DNA of 64,000 nt from an uncultured Prochlorococcus sp. GTDB taxonomy: Bacteria; Cyanobacteriota; Cyanobacteriia; PCC-6307; Cyanobiaceae. The DNA is taken from positions 1 to 64,000 of the forward strand of contig CACFAG010000002.1 in NCBI GenBank assembly GCA_902564235.1, read 5' to 3'. Made by a program: the position numbers and the translations under genes. The notes under the pieces are model-generated. The model did no database searches, was not told the origin of the DNA, and was given only the letters and a program-made list of their open reading frames with translations. This document shows positions 45,981-54,870 of this stretch, piece after piece (within the stretch, counting starts at the first letter, position 1; each line of letters opens with the position of its first letter).

Positions 45981-48463
45981 AAAATATTACAAAAAATAAT
46001 AAGCAAAATAATTTAATTTCTAAAATTAAACAGTTTTTCACCACAAATGGATGGAAGCCACTACCCTATCAGATCGAATCTTGGGAAGCATTTTTAAATG
46101 GAGAGAGTGGAATAATTCAAGTTCCTACTGGATGCGGCAAAACTTATGCTGCATTAATGGGTCCTCTATCAAAGATAAAAGATCCCAAAAATAATAAAAG
46201 TGTGAATATATTATTAATAACCCCTTTAAAAGCACTAAGTAGAGATCTAAAAAATTCCATACAATTAGCAGCTTTGCATTTTAATAAAGAAATCACTGTT
46301 GAGATTAGGAACGGGGATACAACCCCATATGAAAAGAAAAAGCAACTAGCTAAACCACCTAATATTCTTATTACCACTCCAGAGTCTTTATCTCTTTTAC
46401 TTTCTAATAAAGAATCTAATAATCTGTTCAAGGAGTTGTCATCAATAATTATTGATGAATGGCATGAATTGATGGTTAGTAAAAGAGGAAACCAGTGCGA
46501 GTTATCTTTAAGCTGGCTAAGAGGTAATATAAAAAATTTACAAATTTGGGCAATGTCTGCAACTATTGGAAATATTGAAGAAGCAGCAAGAGCAATAGTT
46601 GGGATGAGCGCTATTAAACCCAAAATTATAAGTACAAATATTCAAAAAGAGATAGAAATTATAAGCGTTTTGCCAGAGGAGGAAACGACCTTTCCATGGA
46701 GTGGTCATCTAGGAATCAGAAGTCATTCTTCACTTTTAAAATTCCTAGATAAAAATAAAAGCACCTTATTATTCACCAATACTAGAAACCAATCCGAAAG
46801 ATGGTATCAATGTCTTAAATTTTTTCTACCAGAGATGGAAGACAAAATCGCACTTCATCACGGCTCCCTCGATAAAGAAGATAGAAAAAGAGTTGAAGAA
46901 GGGGTTAAAGACGGATTAATAAAATGGGTAGTCTGCACCAGCTCATTAGATTTGGGAGTTGACTTCCAACCTGTAGATCAAATAGTTCAAATTGGTAGTG
47001 CAAAGAATTTAGCAAGACTTATCCAAAGAGCGGGAAGAAGTGCTCATAGACCAGGCGGGAAATCAAAAATAATTTTTATGCCTACTAATTCTTTGGAGTT
47101 ATTTGAGATTAGTGCAATGAGAAGAATAATAAAAAGTGGTATATCTGAAGAAATTAGACTTCCTGAATTATCTTATGATGTACTTCTTCAACATCTAATA
47201 AGTTTGGCATGCGGAAATGGCTTTGATCCGAAAGTTGAGAAAGAAAGAATTAGAAATTGCTGGAGTTATAGAAACTTAAAAGATCAAGATTGGAATTGGT
47301 GTCTTGACTTTTTAGAATATGGAGGAAAATGTCTTAAGGCATACCCAAAATATAAAAAGATAGTTAAGGAAGAATCACAAAATAATAATGAAAACTTTAA
47401 ATATTTCGTAAAAGACAAATCTTTAATAAGAATGCATAAATTCAATATTGGGACAATTACAAGTGACAAATTTGTGAATGTTAAATATATGAAAGGTAAA
47501 TCCTTAGGTAATTTAGAAGAGAATTTTGCTTCAAAATTAAATCCTGGAGATACCTTTTATTTTGCCGGTAAAATGCTCGAATTTGTAAGAATCAGAGATA
47601 TGATTTTATACGTTAAAAAATCAACAAAAAAAAGTTCTCTAATTCCTGCATGGGTTGGAGGTCAAATGGCAATTTCTGATCTACTTTGTGAAAGTTTGAG
47701 AAAAGAAATAGATATATGCAATGAATTAGAAATTTTTGATTACTTAAATCCTGAACTAAATTCATTACGCCCAATACTTGAGAAGCAAAAGGTTCTTTCA
47801 AAAATTCCAAATAAAGATGAATTCCTTATAGAAATATATAAAACCAAGGATTTATCAAATCTTTTTGTTTTTACACTTGATGGAAAATTTGTAAATGAAG
47901 GAATAGCTTTTCTATGGGCTTTAAGATTGGCAAAATTAAAACAATCTACATTTAGTATTACTGCTAATGATTTTGGATTCAGCTTAACCACCTCAGAAGA
48001 TTATGATTTTTCGATAATAAAGAAAGAAGCTAATTACTTTTTGGATAACAAAAGATTAGAAGAAGATCTAGAAAATGCAATTAATTTTTCAGAATTAACA
48101 AAACGTAGATTTAAAAATATTGCCCAAATAAGTGGACTAGTAAATCAAAATAATCCAACCAAAACAAAAACTTCTTCTCAACTTCAAATAAGTTCAAGTC
48201 TTTTCTACGACGTCTTTACAAAATATGAAGAAGGCCATCTTTTGATAAAACAATCGTATCAAGAAGTAAAAGAATATCAATTAGAAAATAAAAGAATATC
48301 GAAATCGTTAGAAAGATTAAAAAATTTAAAAATGCTACTGAACGAGATTAAAACTCCAACTCCTTTTTCTTTTCCTTTATTAGTTGAGAGACTTAAAAAT
48401 ACTTTAAGCAATGAACCAATAGAAAAAAGAGTAGAAAAACTTATAAAAAAATATAGTGATTAA
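45977..48463 (+). CDS. Ligase-associated Lhr-core DEXH helicase
   Basis: 828-aa superfamily 2 helicase of the Lhr-core type. Walker A VPTGCGKTYAAL, DEWH box IIIDEWHELM, motif III MSATIGN, TSSLDLGVDFQPVDQIVQIG and motif VI RLIQRAGRSAHRPGG are intact. The 370-residue winged-helix and Lhr-core C-terminal domain follows. Its ATG overlaps the ligase stop and its stop directly abuts the PdeM-like ATG. ATP-dependent 3'-5' translocation is known for homologues. Confidence 0.93.
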   Translation: MKNITKNNKQNNLISKIKQFFTTNGWKPLPYQIESWEAFLNGESGIIQVPTGCGKTYAALMGPLSKIKDPKNNKSVNILLITPLKALSRDLKNSIQLAALHFNKEITVEIRNGDTTPYEKKKQLAKPPNILITTPESLSLLLSNKESNNLFKELSSIIIDEWHELMVSKRGNQCELSLSWLRGNIKNLQIWAMSATIGNIEEAARAIVGMSAIKPKIISTNIQKEIEIISVLPEEETTFPWSGHLGIRSHSSLLKFLDKNKSTLLFTNTRNQSERWYQCLKFFLPEMEDKIALHHGSLDKEDRKRVEEGVKDGLIKWVVCTSSLDLGVDFQPVDQIVQIGSAKNLARLIQRAGRSAHRPGGKSKIIFMPTNSLELFEISAMRRIIKSGISEEIRLPELSYDVLLQHLISLACGNGFDPKVEKERIRNCWSYRNLKDQDWNWCLDFLEYGGKCLKAYPKYKKIVKEESQNNNENFKYFVKDKSLIRMHKFNIGTITSDKFVNVKYMKGKSLGNLEENFASKLNPGDTFYFAGKMLEFVRIRDMILYVKKSTKKSSLIPAWVGGQMAISDLLCESLRKEIDICNELEIFDYLNPELNSLRPILEKQKVLSKIPNKDEFLIEIYKTKDLSNLFVFTLDGKFVNEGIAFLWALRLAKLKQSTFSITANDFGFSLTTSEDYDFSIIKKEANYFLDNKRLEEDLENAINFSELTKRRFKNIAQISGLVNQNNPTKTKTSSQLQISSSLFYDVFTKYEEGHLLIKQSYQEVKEYQLENKRISKSLERLKNLKMLLNEIKTPTPFSFPLLVERLKNTLSNEPIEKRVEKLIKKYSD

Positions 48464-49114
48464 ATGAAAAAAAGTTCTTTTAAATTTTATTGGGAAGATA
48501 CATTATTAGAGATGCTTCCCTCAAGAGCGTTATTTCTAAGGGAAACAAAAGAGTTGTTAATATGCGATATTCATCTTGGGAAAGCTGAGTATTTTCAGCA
48601 AAATGGTATCCCTCTTACTAATAATTCAGATAAAAACAATTTCGCAAGAATAAAAAAATTAGTAAAGAAATATAGTCCTGAAAAGTTAATAATATTAGGA
48701 GATTTATTCCACAGTAAATATTCAATAGATAAAACTCTACAAAAAAAAGTTGAGGATCTTCCTGAACTACTAGAAACTAATGTTGAACTTGTCCTCGGTA
48801 ATCACGATGTAGGTTGTGATATTAAAAATATAAAAATTTTTGATATTAGAAAAACTAAAAATATTACTTTTAGCCATGAACCAGTTAATTTAGAAAACAA
48901 TAGGACCTTAAATATTTGTGGACATTATCATCCAAAAATCTATTTAAAAAACAATGGAGATAAATTATCTTTTTGTTGCTTTGCAATGGATATCAATAAA
49001 AATATTTTATATCTGCCTGCATTTGGAGATTTAACAGGGGGTTATCCCTGCAAAAATTCATTTAAAAAATGGGCAATTGTTTCTGAAGAAGAAATTATCG
49101 AAATAAAATCTTAA
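48464..49114 (+). CDS. pdeM: Ligase-associated metallophosphoesterase (PdeM-type)
   Basis: 216-aa calcineurin-like phosphoesterase. The metal ligands are all visible: LICDIHLGKAEYF, IILGDLFHSK, LVLGNHD, FSHEPV and ICGHYHP. It begins at the base after the helicase stop. PdeM homologues process DNA ends in the Exo-Lig-Lhr-MPE repair cluster. Last gene of the operon; 203 nt of AT-rich DNA without a convincing gene follow. Confidence 0.92.
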   Translation: MKKSSFKFYWEDTLLEMLPSRALFLRETKELLICDIHLGKAEYFQQNGIPLTNNSDKNNFARIKKLVKKYSPEKLIILGDLFHSKYSIDKTLQKKVEDLPELLETNVELVLGNHDVGCDIKNIKIFDIRKTKNITFSHEPVNLENNRTLNICGHYHPKIYLKNNGDKLSFCCFAMDINKNILYLPAFGDLTGGYPCKNSFKKWAIVSEEEIIEIKS

Positions 49115-49317
49115 GAAAAATCATATTGATGTCACTTAAATTTTTCATTTAGATATATCAATTTTTACTTAAAAGTCTCGATTAGTTTTTTGATGAATTA
49201 AATTAATTTTATTAACCTTCATTCGAGAAAAATAAATAATAAAAAACTTATGCAGGTAATGACCCTTTCTTTAGCAGACAAACCACGTTATAAAAAAAAT
49301 AAACACATTTTATAGAA

Positions 49318-49620
49318 ATGAAAAAATTAATAACTTTGTTTATATTCCCATTTCTTGCCATACCATATGGAGCAAAAGCAAATGATAATTTTTCAGTTGA
49401 AATAGAGGCACTTAAACTAGTAATGGAGCAATATAAAGAAGATATTGAATCAAGTACTGAATTAGAAATAGAAGATAAAAAGCCAAGTTACATGGCTCTT
49501 AAACAAGACGAATGCAATGCCACTGTTGAAGTAACAAAAAAAACTGGATTAGAAGTCGTAAATACTGAATCTTTCGATGTAAATATCTGCTTGAAAGAAA
49601 TCTATAAAGTAATCAACTAA
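49318..49620 (+). CDS. Small secreted protein, 100 aa
   Basis: Clear signal peptide (KKLITLFIFPFLAIPYGAKA, cleavage near residue 21) and an acidic mature domain (VEIEALKLVMEQYKEDIESS) with two cysteines (QDECNATVEV, VNICLKEIYK) that may form a disulfide. Unrecognised. Stands alone between the repair operon and the pst region. Confidence 0.68.
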   Translation: MKKLITLFIFPFLAIPYGAKANDNFSVEIEALKLVMEQYKEDIESSTELEIEDKKPSYMALKQDECNATVEVTKKTGLEVVNTESFDVNICLKEIYKVIN

Positions 49621-49659
49621 ATAATCAGGTTATAAAAATATAATAAAAACAAGCAAATT

Positions 49660-49760
49660 AAAGAGGTCTTTTACAAAAAGAAGGTTAGACCTCGAGACCT
49701 AACAGAAAACTTTGGAACGGGTTCTGCATATACAATTAGTAACTACAATTAAATTGTAGA
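49660..49760. ncRNA. Possible structured non-coding RNA or regulatory element
   Basis: This gene-free stretch is less AT-rich than its flanks and has several inverted elements. GAGGTCT (49663-49669) can pair with AGACCTC (49687-49693) or with the near-copy AGACCT at 49695-49700, while GTTAG (49684-49688) can instead pair with CTAAC (49699-49703). A 17-nt palindrome, CTACAATTAAATTGTAG, lies at 49743-49759. The alternatives are mutually exclusive, as in regulatory RNAs. No terminator U-run was found; strand and extent are unknown. Confidence 0.3.
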
Positions 49761-49799
49761 GGTGTAATTAAAAGTACAAAAACTAAAATTATTATTTAA

Positions 49800-49946
49800 T
49801 TATTTCTTCTTTGATAATGTCTGTGATTCTTCCCTAGACATTAAAGCTTCGATTTGAGCAAGAACTTTTTGAAGTTCATCCGTTTTTGTAAGAGATGCTT
49901 CTGCTACTTCTCTTAATTTTTCTAACTGTTCTTTAGTTTTATCCAT
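49800..49946 (-). CDS. Small helical protein, 48 aa
   Basis: ATG at 49946, TAA at 49800-49802. The product (MDKTKEQLEKLREVAEASLT, then KTDELQKVLAQIEALMSREE) is a regular heptad-like helix with balanced Glu/Leu/Ala, unusual for random AT-rich DNA. This supports a real coiled-coil microprotein. Unrecognised. Confidence 0.62.
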   Translation of the reverse strand: MDKTKEQLEKLREVAEASLTKTDELQKVLAQIEALMSREESQTLSKKK

Positions 49947-50338
49947 GATAAATAAATTAGAAATTAACCACTTTTAAAATGGTTTTAATACAGATTTTTT
50001 ACTCCCACACAAATTCATATTCTCTCTTTTTTTTATAAAGTCAAATAAATTTCCCTTTACTAAGGTTTTATGAGGACTTCCAATTAATTGTTTATTTATT
50101 ATTGAAAACATAAGATTATTTGAAATAGAAATACTCTTAAATTATGAAGTAAATACAGGTAATCCTATTGTTGCAGTTGTTATTAGAGCCCCTGCAAAAA
50201 TCAAGAAAGGTAGAAAAGGATAGTTTTTCAAAGATAAACTTGTTAATTCGAAATAACTATATAGGTATTTATACTGTTTGTCTACCCTTTATCCGTTTTA
50301 AAGCTAAAAATCTTTCTTTTAAAAGTAAAAATTTAACA
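49947..50338. other. 392-nt region between the 48-aa gene and pstB
   Basis: AT-rich region with no strong gene. It holds one candidate micropeptide on the minus strand (50142-50231). Pyrimidine-rich runs (for example near 50020-50030) are present. I saw no clear terminator hairpin for pstB. Confidence 0.5.
50142..50231 (-). CDS. Possible hydrophobic micropeptide, 29 aa
   Basis: TTG at 50231 to TAA at 50142-50144. The product (LKNYPFLPFLIFAGALITTA, then TIGLPVFTS) is a single hydrophobic helix with prolines and glycines, like small photosystem subunits, although it matches none I know. The Gly/Ala/Thr content is high for this AT-rich region. There is no ATG, and the frame is open upstream without a better start, so this is tentative. 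Confidence 0.35.
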   Translation of the reverse strand: MKNYPFLPFLIFAGALITTATIGLPVFTS

Positions 50339-51148
50339 TTAACCAAATTTTCCAGATATATACTCCTGAGTGATTTTTTCTTTTGGAGCGTTAAAGATTT
50401 TCTTTGTCGTATTAAATTCTGCAAGATAACCAACTTTTCCTCCATCTCCATCTTCATATTCGATAGCATTAAAAAATGCAGTCATATCACTTACTCTTAA
50501 AGCCTGCTGCATATTATGAGTAACGATTATTATTGTGTAATTCTTCTTAAGTTCGTGCATCGTTTCTTCTATTTTCAAAGTAGAAATTGGATCTAGAGCT
50601 GAACATGGCTCATCCATGAGAATTATTTCAGGTTCAATTGCTATGGTTCTTGCTATACATAGTCTTTGTTGTTGTCCGCCAGATAAAGAGTAACCACTGT
50701 CATTTAATTTATCCTTACATTCGTCCCATAAGGCAGCTTTTCTAAGTGAACTTTCCACTAATTCGTCCATATCTCCCGTAAAGCCATTAATTCTTGCCCC
50801 AAAAGCAATATTTTCATAGATAGATTTAGGAAAAGGATTTGGTTGTTGAAAAACCATTCCAATTCTTCTTCTAACTTCAACTGGATCTACTCTTTTGTCG
50901 TAAATATTAGTTCCATCAAAAAGAATTGTTCCTTTCAAGGAACAATTAGGAATCAAATCATTCATCCTATTCAAGGATCTAAGAACAGTTGATTTGCCAC
51001 AACCAGAAGGACCAATAAGAGATGTTATATTGCCTTTTTTAAAGTTACAAAAAACATTTCTTACGGCTTCAAAGGCTCCATAGCGAATTGAGACATCCTC
51101 AAGAGATAAAATGATATTCTTTTGTATTTTTTTATTAGTTTTAATCAT
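50339..51148 (-). CDS. pstB: Phosphate ABC transporter ATP-binding protein
   Basis: ATPase of the high-affinity phosphate importer. The 269-aa protein has Walker [21 protein letters not shown], the PstB-typical [22 protein letters not shown], signature [16 protein letters not shown] and Walker [16 protein letters not shown]. Its start directly abuts the pstA stop. No phoU follows, which differs from the enterobacterial pst operon. Confidence 0.97.
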   Translation of the reverse strand: MIKTNKKIQKNIILSLEDVSIRYGAFEAVRNVFCNFKKGNITSLIGPSGCGKSTVLRSLNRMNDLIPNCSLKGTILFDGTNIYDKRVDPVEVRRRIGMVFQQPNPFPKSIYENIAFGARINGFTGDMDELVESSLRKAALWDECKDKLNDSGYSLSGGQQQRLCIARTIAIEPEIILMDEPCSALDPISTLKIEETMHELKKNYTIIIVTHNMQQALRVSDMTAFFNAIEYEDGDGGKVGYLAEFNTTKKIFNAPKEKITQEYISGKFG

Positions 51149-52042
51149 TTATATTCTCTTTGTTTTCTCAGTAAAAGCGGCTAATATCCTTGAAAGTATA
51201 TTTACTGATAGTATCGATAAAACAAGAATAAAGGAAGCTGCCCAAGCTAGTCCATTCTGCGCATCGTATGGTTCGAGAGCAAAGTTATATATCAATACAG
51301 CCAAAGAACCCATCTCATAAAACAAATCTCCAAAGCCTGTTATGTAGTAGTAAGAGAATAAAGCGGTAAATATCAAAGGTGCTGTTTCACCTGCAGCTCT
51401 TGCGATACCAAGAACAACGCCAGTAGCAATAGACCTAAAGGCAGAGGGCAAAGTAACTTTCAATATGGTTGTATACATACTTGCTCCAACACCAAGAGAC
51501 GCATATCTTAATTCGTTAGGAACTAACTTTAAACCTTCGTCAGTGGTTTTAATCACAGAAGGCAACATCAATATTGAAAGAGCCATACCTCCTGCCAAAC
51601 CGCTATACATACTTCCAAACAAAATTTTTGTTGAGACAATCAAGGCATAAATAAATACTCCAGCAATAATAGAAGGGACTCCAGCTAAAACATTTACCCC
51701 AAATCTAATAAACCTTGAAAAAGCGCCGCCTTTAGAATATTCAGCTAAATATATTCCACCGCCAACACCTACAGGTATCGCAATAAATGAAGCAATGGTA
51801 GTAATTATTAATGTCCCTATCAATGCAGGATTAATACCTCCTGCATCTAAATCATCTCCGGGAGGATTTGGTTCTAAAGTAAATAGTTCTGGTGTAATTT
51901 GAGATCCACCTTTTATAAGAATATAAGTCACCAGAAAAATCAAGGGAAGTATTGCAATCAATGCACAAATTACGGATAAAGAAGTAAAGAATTTATCTCC
52001 TATATTTCTGGATAATCTTTTCTGGTAATAAAGTGAATTCAT
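51149..52042 (-). CDS. pstA: Phosphate ABC transporter permease PstA
   Basis: 297-aa permease with six membrane helices. The EAA-type loop is SLGVGASMYTTILKVTLPSAFRSIATGVVLG, read here in two parts, and PVGVGGGIYLAEY and TPELFTLEPNPPGDDLDAGGI are typical of PstA. It is 6 nt from pstC and abuts pstB, so pstCAB are one operon. Confidence 0.96.
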   Translation of the reverse strand: MNSLYYQKRLSRNIGDKFFTSLSVICALIAILPLIFLVTYILIKGGSQITPELFTLEPNPPGDDLDAGGINPALIGTLIITTIASFIAIPVGVGGGIYLAEYSKGGAFSRFIRFGVNVLAGVPSIIAGVFIYALIVSTKILFGSMYSGLAGGMALSILMLPSVIKTTDEGLKLVPNELRYASLGVGASMYTTILKVTLPSAFRSIATGVVLGIARAAGETAPLIFTALFSYYYITGFGDLFYEMGSLAVLIYNFALEPYDAQNGLAWAASFILVLSILSVNILSRILAAFTEKTKRI

Positions 52043-52048
52043 AATAAT

Positions 52049-52996
52049 CTAATATTTGAGACTAAATTTCTTAACTAGCCACTGCGCAAAGATATTAACC
52101 ACTAAAGATAGGATCATAAGTACAAAAGCCGCATAAAACAGTGATGAAACCTGACTTCCATCAGCTTCACCGAACTGGTTTGCGAGCATGGAGGAAATGG
52201 TATATCCAGGAGATAATAGGGACCAACTAAATGCATTTGAATTACCAATAATCATTGTCACAGCCATTGTTTCTCCCATTGCCCTACCTAAAGCCAATAG
52301 AACACCTGCCATAATTCCTGATAATGCCGCCGGCAAAATTACTGAAAATATTGTTTTCCATCTACTTGCTCCAATTCCATAAGCCGCATTTCTTAGCTTT
52401 TTGGGAACTTGATTAAGAGTATCTCTTGCAATGGAGGTCACTATTGGCAAAAGCATTACTACTAAAATCAATATTGCTAAAAAAGAATTCCTGCCTGTAG
52501 GTTCTGTACTGAATAAAGGTATCCAACCAAAGATATTATGTAAAAAGACAAAAAAGGTTCTAAAAAAAGGTTCCATTACAAATATTGCCCAAAGTCCCAA
52601 TACAACTGATGGAATAGCTGCTAATAATTCAACAAAAGAACCTATTATTTCTCTAAAAACTTTCGGTACAAAGTCCTCGGTAATAAATATTGCAGTTCCA
52701 ACGCCCAAAGGGATAGTTATTAATAACGAAAGAAATGAGGTTACTAATGTGCCATATATTGCGGTAAAAGCTCCGTATTCATCTTTTACAGGATTCCATT
52801 CAGAGGTTACTAAAAACTTCAAGCCATACCTTGAAAAGGATTCAAATGACTGAAAAAAGACTACTAAAATAATTCCTAAAAGTATTATTGCTACGAAACT
52901 AGACAAGACTAGGGCAGTATTCTTGAAGATAATATCTATATTTTTTTCGATACCGAATCTTTTACGATTCTTGAAAAGAGTTAATTTCTCTTCCAT
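52049..52996 (-). CDS. pstC: Phosphate ABC transporter permease PstC
   Basis: 315-aa permease with six helices. Landmarks are the N-terminal FFQSFESFSRYGLKFLVTSE, WNPVKDEYGAFTAIYGTLVT, the EAA loop GIGASRWKTIFSVILPAALS and GRAMGETMAVTMIIGN. First gene of pstCAB. A candidate Pho box lies about 47 nt upstream of its ATG (53043-53061). Confidence 0.96.
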   Translation of the reverse strand: MEEKLTLFKNRKRFGIEKNIDIIFKNTALVLSSFVAIILLGIILVVFFQSFESFSRYGLKFLVTSEWNPVKDEYGAFTAIYGTLVTSFLSLLITIPLGVGTAIFITEDFVPKVFREIIGSFVELLAAIPSVVLGLWAIFVMEPFFRTFFVFLHNIFGWIPLFSTEPTGRNSFLAILILVVMLLPIVTSIARDTLNQVPKKLRNAAYGIGASRWKTIFSVILPAALSGIMAGVLLALGRAMGETMAVTMIIGNSNAFSWSLLSPGYTISSMLANQFGEADGSQVSSLFYAAFVLMILSLVVNIFAQWLVKKFSLKY

Positions 52997-53042
52997 TAAA
53001 AAAAGAATATCTCTATAAATCTACTACTAAATATTGTAAAAG

Positions 53043-53061
53043 ACTTTAAGAGGGGTTAAAG
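53043..53061 (-). promoter_or_regulatory. Candidate Pho box upstream of pstC
   Basis: Read on the minus strand: CTTTAACC, 3 nt, CTTAAAGT, two 8-mers repeated at 11 nt that resemble the cyanobacterial PhoB consensus CTTAACCT. It lies 47 nt before the pstC ATG, a distance similar to that of the porin box. A second pair on the opposite strand (CTTTAACT, 3 nt, CTTAACCA, at 53120-53138) may belong to the same control region or to the small gene at 53160. Both are degenerate. Confidence 0.45.
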
Positions 53062-53159
53062 ATAAAAGAAAGTCATGAAAAGTAAACATCCTTAAACTTA
53101 ATTTCTTCAAAAATTTTTTCTTTAACTTTACTTAACCATAGGTGGATATTATTTATTGA

Positions 53160-53381
53160 ATGGAAACTGAGAGGATGTTTAAATACAGGGAATTCATTGC
53201 TCAAATCAAATATAAAGAAGTAATATCTTCCCCTGTATATTTTATTCCTGTTTTGCTTCTATTCATAATGATTATTATTGAAGGTTTTCACATCTTTAAT
53301 CACAAACAAAATTGCAAAACTAAAGCTGAGTGGATGGAACAATCAGGAATGACTTATGACAGGGAATCAGAAGTTAATTAA
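53160..53381 (+). CDS. Small membrane protein, 73 aa
   Basis: ATG at 53160. An N-terminal basic/polar segment (FKYREFIAQIKYKEVISS), one membrane helix (VYFIPVLLLFIMIIIEGFHI, about residues 26-45) and a polar tail with one Cys and SGMTYDRESEVN. Unrecognised. It diverges from pstC and has a Pho-box-like repeat 22 nt upstream, so phosphate control is possible. Confidence 0.65.
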   Translation: METERMFKYREFIAQIKYKEVISSPVYFIPVLLLFIMIIIEGFHIFNHKQNCKTKAEWMEQSGMTYDRESEVN

Positions 53382-53399
53382 TAAAATCTAAAATATAAT

Positions 53400-53720
53400 T
53401 TATTCGCAGCAACGTTTTCTGTTTGAGGAATAATCTGTCAAAGAAGTTATCCATTCCTTGATTAAAAAGAGAGATTCTTTTTTTAGGCTGTAGTACACCC
53501 ATCTACCTTCTTGTCTGTCTGAGATAAGACCAGCTTCCTTCAAAATTTTTATATGATATGAAATTCTTGATTGAGATAAATTAGTTAATTTCATAATATC
53601 GCAAACACAAACTTCTCCATCCATCATTAGGTCAATTATTTCTAGCCTAAAAGGATCAGAAAATGAAACCATCAGCTTAGATATATTTTCTTTTTTTACT
53701 TTTCTAATCTCTTTTAACAT
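53400..53720 (-). CDS. arsR: ArsR-family metalloregulator
   Basis: 106-aa winged-helix repressor. The metal-sensing motif GEVCVCDIMKLTNLSQSRIS carries the Cys-x-Cys of arsenic-type ArsR, and the recognition helix SQSRISYHIKILKEAGLI is intact. Two more cysteines end the protein (RKRCCE) and may add to binding of As(III). It is transcribed divergently from gap1-arsJ, with the palindromic operator between them. Confidence 0.92.
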   Translation of the reverse strand: MLKEIRKVKKENISKLMVSFSDPFRLEIIDLMMDGEVCVCDIMKLTNLSQSRISYHIKILKEAGLISDRQEGRWVYYSLKKESLFLIKEWITSLTDYSSNRKRCCE

Positions 53721-53773
53721 TTATGAGGAAATTAAATTTTCTTTAATATAGCTTAAATAAAAAGATTTCATTA

Positions 53774-53810
53774 ATCAAAACATCTTGATACATCAAAATA
53801 TTTTGATGTA
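53774..53810. promoter_or_regulatory. ArsR operator: perfect 22-bp palindrome plus overlapping half-sites
   Basis: In the arsR/gap1 intergenic region a perfect palindrome spans 53789-53810 (TACATCAAAAT mirrored by ATTTTGATGTA). A looser pair with the same half-sites, ATCAA and TTGAT, spans 53774-53789 just to its left. A TATATAT run at 53814 onwards is a plausible gap1 -10 box, so a bound repressor would block it. The ATCAA...TTGAT half-site type is typical of ArsR/SmtB operators. Confidence 0.85.
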
Positions 53811-53836
53811 AGATATATATAGAAAATTTCAAAGTT

Positions 53837-54859
53837 ATGAAAATTGGAATTAATGGTTTTGGAAGAATTGGCAGATTAGTTTTCAGAGCATTATGGGATA
53901 GAGCTAATATAGAAATAACTCATATAAATGAGATAGCAGGAGATTCGAATGCTGCTGCGCATCTACTCGAATTCGATTCGGTCCATGGTAGATGGGTGAA
54001 AGATATAAAGGTTAAAGAAGAAGAAATAATAATTGATGGAAAGAAATTAACCTACACATCTTTTAAAAATTACCTTGATGTTCCTTGGGAAAAATCTTCT
54101 GTAGATATTATTTTAGAATGTACAGGAAAGAATAAAAAGCCAGACAAACTAAATCCCTATTTTGATTCTGTTGGGATGAAAAGAGTAATAGTAGCTTGTC
54201 CAGTAAAGGGAATTGTAGCTGGAGAGGAATCACTTAATATTGTTTACGGTATAAATCAAAGTCTTTATGACCCTTCTAAACATAAATTAGTAACTGCAGC
54301 ATCTTGCACTACAAATTGTTTAGCTCCGATAGTAAAGGTAATCAATGAAAATTTTTCAATTAAGCACGGCGCTATTACAACTATTCACGATGTTACCAAC
54401 ACTCAAGTTCCTGTAGATTTTTATAAAAGTGATTTGAGGAGAGCAAGAGGATGTATGCAAAGTTTAATACCTACTACTACTGGATCTGCTAAAGCTATCG
54501 CTGAGATCTTCCCAGAATTAAAAGGAAAATTAAATGGTCATGCAGTAAGAGTTCCTCTACTTAATGGTTCCTTAACTGATGCAGTTTTTGAATTAAATAA
54601 AGAAGTGTCAACTGAACAGGTAAATTTAGCACTTAAGGTAGCTTCAGAAACTTATTTAAAAGGAATTCTTGGCTACGAAGAAAGACCTTTAGTTTCTGCA
54701 GATTATGTAAATGACTCTAGAAGTTCAATAGTTGATAGTTTATCAACGATGGTTGTTAATTCAAATTTATTAAAGATATACGCTTGGTACGATAACGAAT
54801 GGGGTTACAGCTGCAGGCTTGCAGATCTTACTGAATATGTAATCAAAAAAGAGATTTAA
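53837..54859 (+). CDS. gap1: Glyceraldehyde-3-phosphate dehydrogenase, arsenate-module type
   Basis: 340-aa GAPDH with Rossmann start [13 protein letters not shown], catalytic Cys157 ([11 protein letters not shown]) and His184 (TTIHDV). In the known ArsJ system this enzyme uses arsenate in place of phosphate to make 1-arseno-3-phosphoglycerate. The position 12 nt upstream of arsJ, and the divergence from arsR, support that role here rather than central glycolysis, which would be served by another copy. The arsenate role is inference from context. Confidence 0.93.
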   Translation: MKIGINGFGRIGRLVFRALWDRANIEITHINEIAGDSNAAAHLLEFDSVHGRWVKDIKVKEEEIIIDGKKLTYTSFKNYLDVPWEKSSVDIILECTGKNKKPDKLNPYFDSVGMKRVIVACPVKGIVAGEESLNIVYGINQSLYDPSKHKLVTAASCTTNCLAPIVKVINENFSIKHGAITTIHDVTNTQVPVDFYKSDLRRARGCMQSLIPTTTGSAKAIAEIFPELKGKLNGHAVRVPLLNGSLTDAVFELNKEVSTEQVNLALKVASETYLKGILGYEERPLVSADYVNDSRSSIVDSLSTMVVNSNLLKIYAWYDNEWGYSCRLADLTEYVIKKEI

Positions 54860-54870
54860 TTTATGTCTTT

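Noticed and set aside
46144..46623. 159-residue frame antisense to the Lhr-type helicase
   Set aside because: Fully inside the helicase motif region on the other strand; no independent start signal or family resemblance.
43354..49114. Interpreting the helicase-nuclease-ligase cluster as an anti-phage defence system
   Set aside because: The four families and their order fit the known ligase-associated DNA-repair cluster, and no defence-specific sensor or effector is present.
49250..49315. 21-residue frame starting with ATG at 49250, upstream of the small secreted protein gene
   Set aside because: Very short, no ribosome-binding site of note, and a composition expected by chance.
49714..49726. 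tRNA-like GGAACGGGTTC segment
   Set aside because: No acceptor stem, anticodon arm or CCA-side pairing could be built around it, and the hairpin would need a 2-nt loop.
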